DNA of 64,000 nt from Algibacillus agarilyticus (GTDB taxonomy: Bacteria; Pseudomonadota; Gammaproteobacteria; Enterobacterales; Alteromonadaceae), in contig NZ_QMED01000007.1 of the NCBI RefSeq assembly GCF_003286125.1, positions 121,391 through 185,390 of the forward strand, written 5' to 3'. Of the stretch, positions 57,655 through 64,000 are shown one piece after another; within the stretch, counting starts at the first letter, position 1, and each line of letters starts with the position of its first letter. A program made the position numbers and the translations under genes. The notes under the pieces are model-generated. The model saw only the letters and a program-made list of their open reading frames with translations, was not told the DNA's origin and ran no database searches.

Positions 57655-58521
57655 ATGATTAAAAAAATCGGAAAAATATCAGCGCTTTGTTTACTCGTTG
57701 CGAGTGCAAGTAGTTTTGCTGCGTCGCCTGTATGGAAAGTGTCAAAAGGAGATCAAACTCTATTTTTAGGGGGGACAGTTCATGTATTAAGTCAATCTGA
57801 TTATCCGTTACCTGATGCATTTGATAAAGCGTATAAACAAGCCAAAACATTAGCATTTGAAACCGATTTACTCGCCGCACAAACGCCTGAGTTCTCGCAA
57901 CAATTGATGGCTAAAATGATGTTTAATGATGGCCAAACGTTAAAATCAGCCTTAAATGCTAAAACGTATCAAGCATTAGAAGCTCATTTAAGTAGCCGTG
58001 ATGTTCCCATTGCTAACATGCTGCAATTCAAGCCAAGCATGATGTCAATTACTTTAACTATGATTGAATTACAGCGTTTAGGTATGGCGGGAACAGGCGT
58101 TGATGAATATTATTTTATGAAAGGTCAGGGCGACGCTAAAAGCGTATTAACACTTGAAACGCCAGCGGAGCAAATCGATTTTTTAGCTAACTTGGGTCAA
58201 GGCCAAGAAAATGAAATGATTGAGCTTTCACTTAAAGATGCTAAAGAAATGCCTGAAATGATGGGTAAATTAAAAACGGCTTGGCGAGTGGGCGATAATA
58301 AAGCATTGGCTAAAGTCGCTTTAGATCCTTGGGTTAAAGACTTTCCTAAAATGTACAACGATTTAATTGTTAAACGTAACAATAACTGGTTACCGTTGTT
58401 AGAAAAAATGCTTAAAACACCTGAAACTGAGTTGGTATTAGTTGGGGCTTTGCATTTAGTAGGCGATGATGGTGTATTAACATTACTGAAAAAGAAAGGC
58501 TACACCATCGAAAATCTTTAA
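57655..58521 (+). CDS. TraB/GumN-family protein
   Basis: 288 residues with a signal peptide (about 1-22, 'ISALCLLVASASSFA'). The TraB/PrgY/GumN domain shows 'PVWKVSKGDQTLFLGGTVHVLSQSDYPLP' with the conserved GT-H motif, 'KTLAFETDL' with the conserved Glu, and a C-terminal 'LVLVGALHLVGDDGVLTLLKKKGY'. The fold is related to the Tiki/EreA hydrolases, so a metal-dependent hydrolase is plausible, but no bacterial substrate is known to me. RBS AAGGA is well placed. It is likely co-transcribed with queA. Confidence 0.88.
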   Translation: MIKKIGKISALCLLVASASSFAASPVWKVSKGDQTLFLGGTVHVLSQSDYPLPDAFDKAYKQAKTLAFETDLLAAQTPEFSQQLMAKMMFNDGQTLKSALNAKTYQALEAHLSSRDVPIANMLQFKPSMMSITLTMIELQRLGMAGTGVDEYYFMKGQGDAKSVLTLETPAEQIDFLANLGQGQENEMIELSLKDAKEMPEMMGKLKTAWRVGDNKALAKVALDPWVKDFPKMYNDLIVKRNNNWLPLLEKMLKTPETELVLVGALHLVGDDGVLTLLKKKGYTIENL

Positions 58522-58543
58522 CTGCAGTTGAAATTGTTATATT

Positions 58544-58615
58544 GAGAAGCTAAATTTAATTGAGTTAGAAAAGGGAACAATACGCTTTAACTTGATCTTA
58601 GCTTCTCTGTTTTTT
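58544..58615 (+). promoter_or_regulatory. 64-nt hairpin leader with T-run, copy 1
   Basis: GAGAAGCTAA (58544-58553) pairs with TTAGCTTCTC (58598-58607). An inner ATTGAGTTA/TAACTTGAT pairing (two G-U) extends it. TGTTTTTT follows at 58608-58615, immediately before the AAGGA of the DUF4124 gene. It can be a terminator of the TraB gene or an attenuator/leader of the DUF4124 gene. The same element recurs at 59040-59111. Confidence 0.65.
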
Positions 58616-58628
58616 AAGGATGAAAAAT

Positions 58629-59030
58629 ATGACCTTGCCCCGTGCTTATCTACTTTCTACTTTTTTGTGTTTATCGTTTACTTGCCATGCCGAAATTTAT
58701 AAATGGGTTGACGACAACGGTGTGGTGCATTTTTCACAACAAAAACCGTCTCAACGCCAAAATGCTGAAGAAATAAAAGTGCGTGAGAGTAATATTAGTC
58801 AGCCGGTAAATGTTGTTCCTACTGTTTCACGTTCATCTAATTTTGCTAAAAACAATAAGCAACAAAACCAAGAAGAAAAACCTACTCAAGCTGAATGTAA
58901 ACAAGGATTAAAACGTTATTATGCGATGTTTTCTGATGCTGAAAATAATTATTCAGGTGCCGAGAAAAGAGCTTATATAGCGATGCTTAACTATAAAATA
59001 GCCGCGGCTAAAAAAGCCTGTTACGGTTAA
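58629..59030 (+). CDS. DUF4124-domain exported protein, copy 1
   Basis: 133 residues. Signal peptide MTLPRAYLLSTFLCLSFTCHA, then the DUF4124 motif 'EIYKWVDDNGVVHFSQQKP' (about 22-40), the typical small beta-domain of gammaproteobacterial envelope proteins with unknown function. The remainder is a polar linker and a Cys-containing helical tail ('CKQGLKRYYAMF...AAKKACYG'; two Cys could pair). The start is set at 58629: the ATG nine bases upstream overlaps its own RBS, while AAGGA (58616-58620) is eight bases before this one. It is a tandem paralogue of the next gene. Confidence 0.85.
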   Translation: MTLPRAYLLSTFLCLSFTCHAEIYKWVDDNGVVHFSQQKPSQRQNAEEIKVRESNISQPVNVVPTVSRSSNFAKNNKQQNQEEKPTQAECKQGLKRYYAMFSDAENNYSGAEKRAYIAMLNYKIAAAKKACYG

Positions 59031-59039
59031 TGCTATATT

Positions 59040-59111
59040 GAGAAGCTAAATTTAATTGAGTTAGAAAAGGGATCAATCCGCTTTCAGTTGATCTCAGCTT
59101 CTCTGTTTTTT
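59040..59111 (+). promoter_or_regulatory. 64-nt hairpin leader with T-run, copy 2
   Basis: Near-identical copy of 58544-58615. GAGAAGCT (59040-59047) pairs with AGCTTCTC (59096-59103), followed by TGTTTTTT (59104-59111). The inner arm has drifted and can instead form GATCAA/TTGATC. It lies between the two DUF4124 genes. Confidence 0.65.
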
Positions 59112-59124
59112 AAGGATGAAAAAT

Positions 59125-59544
59125 ATGACCTTGCACCGACCTTATCTACTTTCAGTTGTTTTGTTTTTATCTTTCCTCGCTCATGCCGAAATTTATAAAT
59201 GGGTTGATGAAAATGGTGTTGTACACTTTTCACAACAAGCGCCAACCGAAGTTCATAATACTGAAGCAATCACGGTACGTGAGCCTAATATCAGTAAACC
59301 GGAAGTTGTGGTTCAAACTGAAATAAGTGGTTCTGCTCATAAAAAGAAAATTAGCAAAAAATCAAATCAATCGCAAAAATCAAAAGACGAGTGTTGGAGC
59401 CGAGGGAATAGTTACGGCTTTTTAATTGCTTATGCCGAAGAAAGTATGTTTGGTAAAGAAAAAGCGGATTACATTGCGATGATGACCGCCAAAAAGCGAG
59501 CATTAGAAAAAGAGTGTGGTGATAATTCTAATGCTTGGCAATAG
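59125..59544 (+). CDS. DUF4124-domain exported protein, copy 2
   Basis: 139 residues. Signal peptide MTLHRPYLLSVVLFLSFLAHA, then 'EIYKWVDENGVVHFSQQAP' (DUF4124). A Lys/Ser-rich linker ('KKKISKKSNQSQKSKDEC') and a C-terminal helix with a second Cys follow. The N-terminal half is closely similar to copy 1 and the C-terminal half only loosely, so the pair arose by tandem duplication including the leader and then diverged in the linker. Start chosen as for copy 1 (AAGGA eight bases upstream). The following gene is convergent. Confidence 0.85.
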   Translation: MTLHRPYLLSVVLFLSFLAHAEIYKWVDENGVVHFSQQAPTEVHNTEAITVREPNISKPEVVVQTEISGSAHKKKISKKSNQSQKSKDECWSRGNSYGFLIAYAEESMFGKEKADYIAMMTAKKRALEKECGDNSNAWQ

Positions 59545-59651
59545 TTACCTTGCTTTAAGTTAGCACCGCTATTCAATCTTTGTTATCAATTAAGTGAAAA
59601 GCGGCTCAAGTCTTGTTTATTACTTAGGGCGTTATAAATAATTAAATCGTC

Positions 59652-61049
59652 CTAAAACTGGTAGCTCACACCTAACATCATATTTTGCTGGTCATACTCG
59701 TAACTGTCTATATTTGAGCTATTGTCTGTTCTGTTTATTTCACCGGTAATTGACCAGTTCGGGGTGATTTCATATTCACCATCTACCGATACATAAAATC
59801 GTTTGTCGCTGCGAGTCGCAGATGTTGTATATTCGGTGCTTTCTTCTATTCCTGTATCAGTGACATCAACAATCGTGAACGTCGCTGAATTCGTGTCAAT
59901 GTACTCACTCATACGGTAATTTGCATTAACCCCTAGATGGAAGTCTCCCCACTGCCAAGCTCTACCCGTTGATATTAAGAGTCGGTTGGTCGAGTAACTC
60001 GTAAAGCTTGTTTCGGTTAAGCGGTCGTTGCGTCTGTCTGCCGTGAACTTAGCACCGAAAGTCCATTGCGCGTTGCCTGTGCCATACCACCATTTAGCCG
60101 CTAAACGAGAGCTGGTACCTGCGATATAATGGTATGCTGAATCGTCATCGCTGACTCTTTTTAGGTAACCACTCAGCTTAACGGTGTTTGAGCTATTCAA
60201 CTTAGTTTTGTATCCAACACTGAGTTTTTGGTTACTAATATAAGGTTGTCCGGCTAAATTGATTTTATCGGCACTTAATTCTAAATACAGTTTGTCTTTG
60301 TTAGCTAACGGAAAATATTTACGGCCCGACAAGCTGATCAAACTAATATCATAATCGCTTGCTTGAGAATATTGGTTGCCATAATAGAGTAAATCGAGCG
60401 ACCAGTTATTTTTTTGCATAATACTGGCGGTGGCCAATGTTTCTATAAATTGATCTGATGTGTTAGAGGCTGAATCTTCGTCCGGTTCTAATACATTGTT
60501 GTCGTTACCATAGCTTACATTAACTAATGCTTGCCAATCTAACTTATTAGATTGAGCGAGTGTGCTATGAGTTGATACTTGATAGTTGCCTTGTTCTTTT
60601 AAGGCTTTGATTTGTTGGCTCGCTAAATTGATTAGTTTGTCATCTTCAGCCCAAAGAATAATATGCTCAAACGTTTGTTGTGCTTGACTAAACTTTTTTA
60701 ATTTTTTGTAGGTGACGGCAATATTGTAAGTAACGACGGTCGCACTTTGTTCATCAATGGTTATTTGTTTGAAATACGATAAAGCTTGTGGCCATTTTTT
60801 TAACTTAAAGTGACATATGCCGATGTTGTACAGGGTACTATCAAGTGGCTCTAGATCTTGTGATGCAAGATAAAAGCTCAGGGCTTTGGAGTAATCTTTT
60901 GCTTTAAATAAAGAGTGACCTTGGGTGAGTAATTGTTGATATTCAGCGTTATCTGCTGATGTATCTTTTGCATGCACATTGAGTGTTGTACCCAGGCTAA
61001 CGGCGAATATACTGGCGCATACAAAATTGTTCAAGGTGGTTATTTTCAT
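59652..61049 (-). CDS. TPR-containing outer-membrane beta-barrel protein
   Basis: 465 residues. Signal peptide (about 1-27), TPR repeats at about 36-155 ('QGHSLFKAKDYSKALSFYLASQDLEPLDSTLYNIGICHFKLKKW', 'NIAVTYKKLKKFSQAQQTFEHI'), then a C-terminal region of alternating strands (about 170-465) ending in 'MMLGVSYQF', the classical C-terminal Phe BAM signal. The plan (periplasmic TPR plus barrel) resembles Slam/DUF560-like and other export-barrel proteins, but I do not assign it to a named family. It is downstream of the ECF sigma factor genes, separated from them by a terminator, so it may have its own promoter. Confidence 0.75.
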   Translation of the reverse strand: MKITTLNNFVCASIFAVSLGTTLNVHAKDTSADNAEYQQLLTQGHSLFKAKDYSKALSFYLASQDLEPLDSTLYNIGICHFKLKKWPQALSYFKQITIDEQSATVVTYNIAVTYKKLKKFSQAQQTFEHIILWAEDDKLINLASQQIKALKEQGNYQVSTHSTLAQSNKLDWQALVNVSYGNDNNVLEPDEDSASNTSDQFIETLATASIMQKNNWSLDLLYYGNQYSQASDYDISLISLSGRKYFPLANKDKLYLELSADKINLAGQPYISNQKLSVGYKTKLNSSNTVKLSGYLKRVSDDDSAYHYIAGTSSRLAAKWWYGTGNAQWTFGAKFTADRRNDRLTETSFTSYSTNRLLISTGRAWQWGDFHLGVNANYRMSEYIDTNSATFTIVDVTDTGIEESTEYTTSATRSDKRFYVSVDGEYEITPNWSITGEINRTDNSSNIDSYEYDQQNMMLGVSYQF

Positions 61050-61127
61050 AAAAGAAAGCTCACTTTTTAAGAAAAATTTCTAAAATTGAATGGGGTTTGA
61101 TCGACATTTGAGAAGTGTATTGGCGTC

Positions 61128-61166
61128 AAAAAAGCGTGGATAAACTAAAAACAGCCTACCCACGCT
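61128..61166 (-). terminator. Terminator after the ECF sigma operon
   Basis: Minus strand: AGCGTGG (61166-61160) and CCACGCT (61139-61133), with a 20-nt loop and a run of six T (61133-61128). Confidence 0.65.
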
Positions 61167-61278
61167 AACACCTCAACTGGTTCACTACATTAAAATGTAT
61201 TTATATCTGTTATTAATAACTTGCTTAAGCCGTTTTAGATATATGTAGCCGTTCAGGATCTAACCGTAAAACTGCAGA

Positions 61279-61764
61279 CTATTCGTCAGCTGCTTCACTT
61301 TGTTCACGTCTTTTCTCTTTTAGTTCGCGTCTTTTTTCTTTAATCGCGTCTCTTTTTTCTTTTGCTTCCGTTTTCAATTCAGTGATCGTTGTTTTTAATT
61401 CTTCGTTGTTTTCAACGTAAGTTTTTAAGCTTTCACGATCTTCTTTACGTTTTTCGCGTAATTCGAGTTTTTTAGCTTCAAAAGCATCTTGGTCGCCCGA
61501 GTCCTTTAAAAGCTTAAGTTCTGCCTTTTGCGTTTCACGTGATTCTTTTTGAGCATCAATTTCGTCTTGCGTGATATCGCCTTTTTCAAGCATATAGTCA
61601 AGAACTGTACTGCGAATTGGTAAGCCTAATCTATTACCACGCTTAACTTCTTGAGTCGATACTTCCATTGTTACATCATCTAAATCGACTGTTTCAGCTT
61701 GAATATTTAAACTGGCAGCAAGTAATGTTGACGCTAAGCTAATTTTTAACATTTTTGTATTCAT
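61279..61764 (-). CDS. Exported charged coiled-coil protein, function unknown
   Basis: 161 residues. Signal peptide (about 1-23, 'LKISLASTLLAASLNIQA'), a short N-terminal section, then a long helical stretch (about 60-157) dominated by Lys, Arg and Glu ('LELREKRKEDRESLKTYV', 'EKRRELKEKRREQSEAADE'), predicted as coiled coil. I do not recognise the family. A GGA lies about 10 nt before the ATG. It is 18 bp after the anti-sigma gene, so it is the third gene of the ECF sigma operon and possibly part of the envelope stress response it controls. Confidence 0.75.
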   Translation of the reverse strand: MNTKMLKISLASTLLAASLNIQAETVDLDDVTMEVSTQEVKRGNRLGLPIRSTVLDYMLEKGDITQDEIDAQKESRETQKAELKLLKDSGDQDAFEAKKLELREKRKEDRESLKTYVENNEELKTTITELKTEAKEKRDAIKEKRRELKEKRREQSEAADE

Positions 61765-61782
61765 GATTTTTATTCCAATAAT

Positions 61783-62487
61783 TTAAACTGTAGTTGAGTG
61801 CAAAGTCGCTGAGTTTACTGAGCTTTGCGTTTGGACTTGAGGCGTAATCAAGTTCACTTTTAATTCAAAATCCTTTTGTTTATTTTTATAATTAATATTA
61901 GCCATAAAGCTTAAAGCTTTATTTAAATCCATACCGGCGGCTACCTCGATAGGGAGAGAAAGCGTATTTGCACCTTGTTTTAAATCAACCGGCCAGCTGA
62001 AACTGTCTAAATCGTTTAAACCAGCAAGCTGTACATTGTCAGGTAACGTTATTTTTAAATCAGCATTTGGCATGTCTTCAGGCACATAAATAACCAATGT
62101 TACTTCAGTCGAAAACCCTTCACTGCTCACTAGCTGTGGTATTGCAGCTGTATCTGAATGATTAAATTGCCAAGCCGAAAACAACGCCACAAAAAATACA
62201 GAAGCGGCTATAAACCCTTTCATAAACCCAAAGTTATGATGCTGAGGTGCAGGTTGTGACTTGGCATTACGTAATAATTTAGCCGAGACGCCTGCTTCTA
62301 GGTTTGGGGCTGTAAACTGTCGCATTGTTAACAGGTATTCTTGATGTTCAGCCATCGCAATTTTACAATGTTGGCAAGTTTCAATATGCTCGAGTGCTTG
62401 TTTTTGCTGCTCGGCAGATATTTCTTGGCCAATTGCGGTTTGGTCACACAATTCATTTATGTTTTGCTCTATAAATTCACAGTTCAT
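61783..62487 (-). CDS. Anti-sigma factor with zinc-finger-like (ZAS) N-terminus
   Basis: 234 residues. The N-terminal cytoplasmic part (about 1-75) has the H-x3-C-x2-C motif (HIETCQHC) of ZAS anti-sigma factors. A single membrane helix follows at about 90-107 ('GFIAASVFFVALFSAW'), then a periplasmic domain with 'VTLVIYVPEDMPNADLKITLPDNVQL', which resembles an Ig-like fold. It should hold the cognate ECF sigma inactive at the membrane. The start at 62487 is preferred, as AGAGGT lies just upstream at good spacing; the frame also reads to 62508, overlapping the sigma stop. It follows the sigma gene by 11 bp. Confidence 0.85.
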   Translation of the reverse strand: MNCEFIEQNINELCDQTAIGQEISAEQQKQALEHIETCQHCKIAMAEHQEYLLTMRQFTAPNLEAGVSAKLLRNAKSQPAPQHHNFGFMKGFIAASVFFVALFSAWQFNHSDTAAIPQLVSSEGFSTEVTLVIYVPEDMPNADLKITLPDNVQLAGLNDLDSFSWPVDLKQGANTLSLPIEVAAGMDLNKALSFMANINYKNKQKDFELKVNLITPQVQTQSSVNSATLHSTTV

Positions 62488-62498
62488 TATTTTTACCT

Positions 62499-63056
62499 CT
62501 ACTGACATTGACGTATCGCAACGTCAGAAGGTTGCAGTTTTAAATAATTTTTTAATTTAGTACGTGCTCTATGCAAATCTGACTTGAGTGTACCGACGGG
62601 TTTGTCCATAATCTGACTGAGTTCAACTAGGCTATAACCTTCAATATCATGCAAGCTGACAATTGCTCTTTGGTTATGAGATAACGTTTGCAAACCAATT
62701 AACACTTGTTGATGCATTACGCTTTCGTCGTGATGGTGCTGTCGAGCAGTTAAGTTTTCAATATTGCTTTGTTCTAAGCTGTCATTCATTTTTTGTTTTT
62801 TATCACGTCTGCATTGGTCAATAAATTTGTTATATAAGCAGCGCATGAGCCAAGGCTTCAATGTTTTAACTTGGTTTAGCTTGGCTTGGTCTGCATACAA
62901 ATCAATCAGTAAATCTTGGATCAGATCTTCTGCATCTGATTTTTGCCCTGTATATTGATAGGCAACTTTAAATAGCGCATCCATATGGGGGGCTAGTGTT
63001 GCTTCAAAGGCATGCTTATTGCCGGATTTTATAAAAAATGATAAAACTTGATTCAT
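62499..63056 (-). CDS. RNA polymerase ECF sigma factor
   Basis: 185 residues. Region 2 (about 25-95): 'DALFKVAYQYTGQKSDAEDLIQDLLIDLYADQ' and 'LKPWLMRCLYNKFIDQCRRDKKQ'. Region 4 (about 120-175): 'LSHNQRAIVSLHDIEGYSLVELSQIMDKPVGTLKSDLHRARTKLKNYL', an HTH of the ECF type. There is no region 3, as expected. GGAT lies 9 nt before the ATG. It is the first gene of an operon with its anti-sigma, and a matching ECF promoter lies upstream. Confidence 0.95.
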   Translation of the reverse strand: MNQVLSFFIKSGNKHAFEATLAPHMDALFKVAYQYTGQKSDAEDLIQDLLIDLYADQAKLNQVKTLKPWLMRCLYNKFIDQCRRDKKQKMNDSLEQSNIENLTARQHHHDESVMHQQVLIGLQTLSHNQRAIVSLHDIEGYSLVELSQIMDKPVGTLKSDLHRARTKLKNYLKLQPSDVAIRQCQ

Positions 63057-63100
63057 AAATTCATTTATCCGTTTGACCGTTTTAATAACTTGTTTTTATA

Positions 63101-63130
63101 CAAGACGACGTTGGTTGCAAAAAGGTTGCA
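63101..63130 (-). promoter_or_regulatory. Candidate ECF-type autoregulatory promoter of the sigma operon
   Basis: On the minus strand a -35-like TGCAACC (63130-63124) is followed after 16 bp by CGTCTTG (63107-63101) as -10. AAC in the -35 and CGTC in the -10 with this spacing are typical of ECF promoters. A second TGCAACC at 63119-63113 is closer and not spaced right. The expected start is about 38 nt before the sigma ATG. Confidence 0.55.
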
Positions 63131-63262
63131 ATTTAATTTTAAAAAATCTAATTGCTTATTCATATCTAATAAATGTAGAACTAAATTAGCTTATTTATGG
63201 ATTTGTATGCAGCAACATTACGTAACTTTACAGAATTTCCTTATTGATGAAAGGTGCTTAAA

Positions 63263-63955
63263 TTGAGCCTGGCAAACTTGAATGTAGACCATGATGGTGT
63301 TGAGGTTGTGCCTCAGTTTATCGATGTTGAAGCAATGACTGCTTTGCAGCTTGAAATGATGAATTTAGAGAAAACGCTATCATCCAAAAATAAACGAGGA
63401 GGGATCCGTAATTTAGAGAAGAAATCCCCTTTAGTATTAAAAATGTCGCAATCTAGTGATGTAATAACATTAGCAAAACGATATTTATCGGGTAAACCTC
63501 AGTTAGTACGCGCTATCTTTTTTAACAAAACCCCTAGCAGTAATTGGTTAGTTAGTTGGCACCAAGACAAAACGGTTGCGGTTTCAAAACGTTTTGATTT
63601 ACCAGAATGGGGACCTTGGAGTCTTAAAGAAGGCGTTAATCATGTTCAAGCGCCTTTAGCTGTACTTGACGATATGATCACCCTGCGAATTCATTTAGAT
63701 GATTCAAACACGTTTAATGGTTGTTTAAATGTGATCCCCAAAAGTCATGCTCAAGGGCTTATGCGCCAATCTGAAATCAATAATATTATTTCTCAAGATA
63801 ACATTTTTACGTGTCAGGTAAAGCGAGGCGACATTTTAGTGATGCGACCACATTTGTTACACTCATCGCGTAAAGCCATTACCCCAACACAACGCAGAGT
63901 GATTCACCTAGAGTATAGTAGTTATACTTTACCTGTCGGTGTTGACTGGGCTTAA
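63263..63955 (+). CDS. PhyH-family (phytanoyl-CoA dioxygenase-like) 2OG-Fe(II) oxygenase
   Basis: 230 residues. The iron-binding triad is suggested by 'SWHQDKTVAV' (His and Asp of H-x-D) and 'RPHLLHSSRKA' (distal His, then an Arg that can bind 2-oxoglutarate). 'LRIHLDDSNTFNGCLNVIPKSHAQG' is the conserved middle strand of the PhyH fold. The family hydroxylates diverse small molecules and lipids; no substrate can be named. The start is uncertain: a GTG at 63254 overlaps the AAAGG, so the TTG at 63263, six to eight bases after it, is chosen. It is divergent from the ECF sigma gene. Confidence 0.8.
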   Translation: MSLANLNVDHDGVEVVPQFIDVEAMTALQLEMMNLEKTLSSKNKRGGIRNLEKKSPLVLKMSQSSDVITLAKRYLSGKPQLVRAIFFNKTPSSNWLVSWHQDKTVAVSKRFDLPEWGPWSLKEGVNHVQAPLAVLDDMITLRIHLDDSNTFNGCLNVIPKSHAQGLMRQSEINNIISQDNIFTCQVKRGDILVMRPHLLHSSRKAITPTQRRVIHLEYSSYTLPVGVDWA

Positions 63956-64000
63956 GTTACGCTACTCTTCTTTAGCTCCCTATTACGTGTCAGGTTAAAC

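Overview
The window looks like chromosomal DNA from an AT-rich marine gammaproteobacterium of the Alteromonadales (Colwellia, Pseudoalteromonas or Catenovulum type). This is inferred from the gene families present: a sulfatase, a giant surface protein with a GlyGly-CTERM-like tail, DUF4124 proteins, a lipoxygenase, QueA and a gammaproteobacterial tRNA-Val. No marker gene fixes the genus.

Layout. 1-4 kb: the C-terminal end of a sulfatase, a Nudix hydrolase, and an EamA/DMT exporter divergent from a MocR-type regulator. 4.4-19.3 kb: a complete-looking Wzx/Wzy-type surface polysaccharide operon, all on +. It runs from an SLBB export protein and a Wzz regulator through glycosyltransferases, a Wzx flippase and a Wzy polymerase to rfbBACD (dTDP-L-rhamnose). 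Genes are tightly packed, often with overlapping stop and start codons. No initiating phosphoglycosyl transferase is present, so the first sugar must be loaded by an enzyme encoded elsewhere. 19.4-39.0 kb: a secreted-protein locus. It holds an LPP20-like protein, a small exported protein, a TPR/CsgG-like envelope protein, a 4619-residue surface protein with one intact and one dead caspase-like (C13/legumain clan) domain and a GlyGly-CTERM-like anchor, and a FadL/OmpP1-like barrel. 39.0-39.6 kb: a 252-bp MITE-like element and tRNA-Val(GAC).

39.7-46.6 kb: a Yip1-like membrane protein, a NatAB-type ABC exporter, an orphan periplasmic sugar-binding-like protein, galE and galM. 46.9-56.0 kb: a lipoxygenase with all five iron ligands, divergent from a 2225-residue kinase-like/AAA/GAF/histidine kinase/REC-REC/HPt hybrid whose N-terminal kinase domain has lost key catalytic residues. 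56.2-56.35 kb: a strong candidate for an unannotated small RNA on the minus strand (promoter, about 113 nt, intrinsic terminator). 56.5-64 kb: queA, a TraB/GumN protein, two tandemly duplicated DUF4124 genes each preceded by the same 64-nt hairpin leader, and an ECF sigma factor operon (sigma, anti-sigma, charged coiled-coil protein, TPR/outer-membrane barrel) with a plausible autoregulatory ECF promoter. A PhyH-family dioxygenase lies divergently.

The strongest candidates for an undescribed system are the 19.4-39 kb caspase-like surface-protein locus, the lipoxygenase/hybrid-kinase pair, and the small RNA upstream of queA. Functions given here come from motif reading by eye; no database search was possible.
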